Assembly (NCBI GenBank): GCA_034440635.1
Contig: JAOTON010001596.1
Span: 1,023,501-1,087,500 of the forward strand
Direction: 5' to 3'
DNA: 64,000 nt
Source: Lepas anatifera
Taxonomy: Eukaryota > Arthropoda > Thecostraca > Lepadidae
Every line of letters begins with the position of its first letter. Position 1 is the stretch's first letter. Positions 62,155-64,000 of the stretch are shown in pieces. The notes beneath the pieces are model-generated. The model did not search any database. It saw nothing but the letters and a program-made list of their open reading frames with translations, and was not told the DNA's origin. The translations under genes were made by a program, and so were the position numbers.

Positions 62155-63440
62155 GGAAGCGACATTTCAGGGAGCGTCATCGACCTTGAGAGGCGTGTCT
62201 TTACAATTTCAGAGGGCGCCGATGGTCGATTGGGGGTTGGGGGAGGGGGATGGGGAGAAGGGTGGGGGGGGCACTTAGCCTACTTATTCCCTGGATCCAC
62301 CCATGGTCCAAAAACAGAAACATAAGACTCTTATTGTAAACTCGGACTTTTACGGTACTCTAATTACTTGTGATGCATTATGGGTAGTATTGGGTACTTT
62401 TTTACCAGACCATAACCACATAAATATAAACAGAAACGGCCGCTCCGATCCCCGGCGTTGCCGCGGCGTGGACGCAGAGGTGACGCGTGGTGATGTGCTA
62501 CAACGATGCGTGGAGAAACGGCATGTTAGTAAAGGTAACTTGGTGTTTCATTGATATCTATGCAGGTGGAATGTCGACATATGTCTCTTACCTAGCTGCA
62601 TGCAAAATTTCATTTCCTCCAATGACTCTAACCACCCTAAACCCCGGTGTGAAACAAAAATGAACCGATAAAATTACCACTTTGAAATGTATTTTACGGC
62701 TTTTAGCGCGGAAGCCGTAAGAGATAAGTAGGGGGGTATGAGTGAGAAAAATGACGGCAACGAAGTTTTCTATCCAGCCGTGTTAAGTTCAACACCGTAG
62801 CTATCATGAGTCTGGAAACCAGGGGGCTGAGAATAAAAATTTTAAAAACTTATATTTTATTTTTGCCTCTAAAATAAAAAAGTTTCAGTCTGAAAGTTTT
62901 TATCTCTAAATATATCATAAAGGAGGCTATTGTCTTTTATTATCTGAAATGCGAACTAATTTTCATTCATTAGATCGGAAGATATAAGGGTTTGAATGAT
63001 ATTTTGGGAAATGCAGACCTTCACGGAATGGGCCAAAAGGACCCTTAAATTTCCGTTTTTGTTTTGTTTCTGTGTTTGTGCAGTACTGCACAAACCGGCC
63101 TTTAAGTTGGTATTTTGACTCAGAACCTGAACTGCTGTAGCTTCAGACATTTCGAGCCTGTAGTTTAGACCATGAGTTTTATGCCAAATTTAGGGTGCAA
63201 AGTTTAAAAGCTAATTTAGAGGCTTAAATTTAAAAATTTTTCTTTCCAACCTTTTGTGTGAACTACAAATGGGTGCAAGTTTGAAGACTGTAGATGAATT
63301 AGCAAAAAATAGAAAAATAAAAGTTAAGAATCACATAATGCAAAATTCTGGGCAAAATTTTGAAAATTTCGAAAATTGACAACCGTGGTGCTTATTCATT
63401 TGGAAGTGCCTTCTATCCACAAAAGTTTTAAGTCTCTGAT
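62155..63440. other. AT-rich non-coding
   Basis: Presumably CSNK1G intron. G-rich tract at 62,230-62,275, then AT-rich sequence with repeated TTTAAAATTT-like runs. No exon, in particular no CK1 catalytic-loop motif (RDVKPEN), found on the minus strand. Confidence 0.5.
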
Positions 63441-63454
63441 ACCAACGCTCAGAA

Positions 63455-63687
63455 CAGACAACAACAACAACAACAGACGACGAGACCGGAAAAACTGTCA
63501 GAATAGAAGCCGTTTCTTACTTCGTTCGTCACCGGCTTCTGACGGACAACAGAGAACGAAAAACTGTCAGTATAGAAGCCGTTTCTCACTTCGTTCGTCA
63601 CCGGCTTCTGACAGACAGACGACGAGACCGGAAAAACTGTCAGAATAGAAGCCGTTTCTTACTTCGTTCGTCACCGGCTTCTGACAC
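63455..63687. repeat. About 70-bp minisatellite with internal hairpins
   Basis: Three units of about 70 bp. Each contains AGAAGCCG and later CGGCTTCTGAC, which pair as an inverted repeat around about 20 bases (TTTCTTACTTCGTTCGTCAC), so each unit can fold. Starts after a short (CAA)n run at 63,460. Confidence 0.85.
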
Positions 63688-63690
63688 TAG

Positions 63691-64000
63691 GTCTGAGCTC
63701 CACACAGCCACGCGGCGTGGAGAGAACACTGGGATTCACTGTCCACCTCTGCATACCACACTGACTCTGACCTCCACACAGCCACGCGGCGTGGAGAAAA
63801 CACTGGGAATCACTGTCCACCTCTGCATACCACACTGACTCTGACCTCCACACAGCCACGCAGCGTGGAGAGAACACTGGGATTCACTGTCCACCTCTGC
63901 ATATCACACTGACTCTGACCTCCACACAGCCACGCAGCGTGGAGAAAACGCTGGGAATCACTGTCCACCTCTGCATACCACACTGACTCTGACCTCCACA
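63691..64000. repeat. 74-bp minisatellite, cut by window end
   Basis: Unit of 74 bp beginning CTGACCTCCACACAGCCACG. Copies start at about 63,692, 63,767, 63,841, 63,915 and 63,989. Alternate copies share variants (GAGAGAACACTGGGATT against GAGAAAACACTGGGAAT), suggesting a 148-bp higher-order unit. Continues beyond the window. Confidence 0.95.

Overview
The window is eukaryotic nuclear DNA, almost certainly from an invertebrate and most likely an arthropod (a crustacean is my guess, from repeat style and protein similarity only). It has short exons with GT/GC...AG borders, introns of 0.4 to about 18 kb, a full-length non-LTR retrotransposon, DNA-transposon derivatives, a tRNA-derived SINE and an unusual density of minisatellites. 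I see no bacterial, phage or CRISPR feature.

Two protein kinase genes lie head to tail on the minus strand. The right-hand gene is casein kinase 1 gamma (CSNK1G/gilgamesh). Seven coding exons between 59,344 and 45,596 join in one uninterrupted frame of 260 residues, from the DFG motif to the Cys-Cys-Cys plus polybasic C terminus. The N-lobe exons lie beyond the right edge. The left-hand gene is a death-associated protein kinase (DAPK family). Three consecutive exons (31,094-30,965, 24,810-24,719 and 6,929-6,791) encode the N-lobe through the catalytic-loop HLDLK. The start is not certain and the rest lies beyond the left edge.

The 17.8-kb DAPK intron holds a 6.9-kb I-group LINE (9,650-16,550, same strand as the gene) with a perfect 12-bp target-site duplication. 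ORF1 carries zinc knuckles. ORF2 carries endonuclease, reverse transcriptase and RNase H but is broken by two frameshifts. The same intron holds a 2.6-kb element with long terminal inverted repeats. Elsewhere there are a SINE with 13-bp TSD, a hAT-like MITE with 8-bp TSD, a 1.04-kb TIR element beside its internally deleted derivative, and a repeat family packed with AGGTCA hexamers.

Three observations stand out. A 47-bp minisatellite in CSNK1G begins exactly at an exon acceptor, and most of its units carry a copy of that acceptor. A 50-bp satellite of about 2 kb contains in every unit the terminal inverted repeat of a neighbouring MITE. One CSNK1G intron requires a non-canonical GC donor. Most long open frames in the window are read-through of repeats, not genes.
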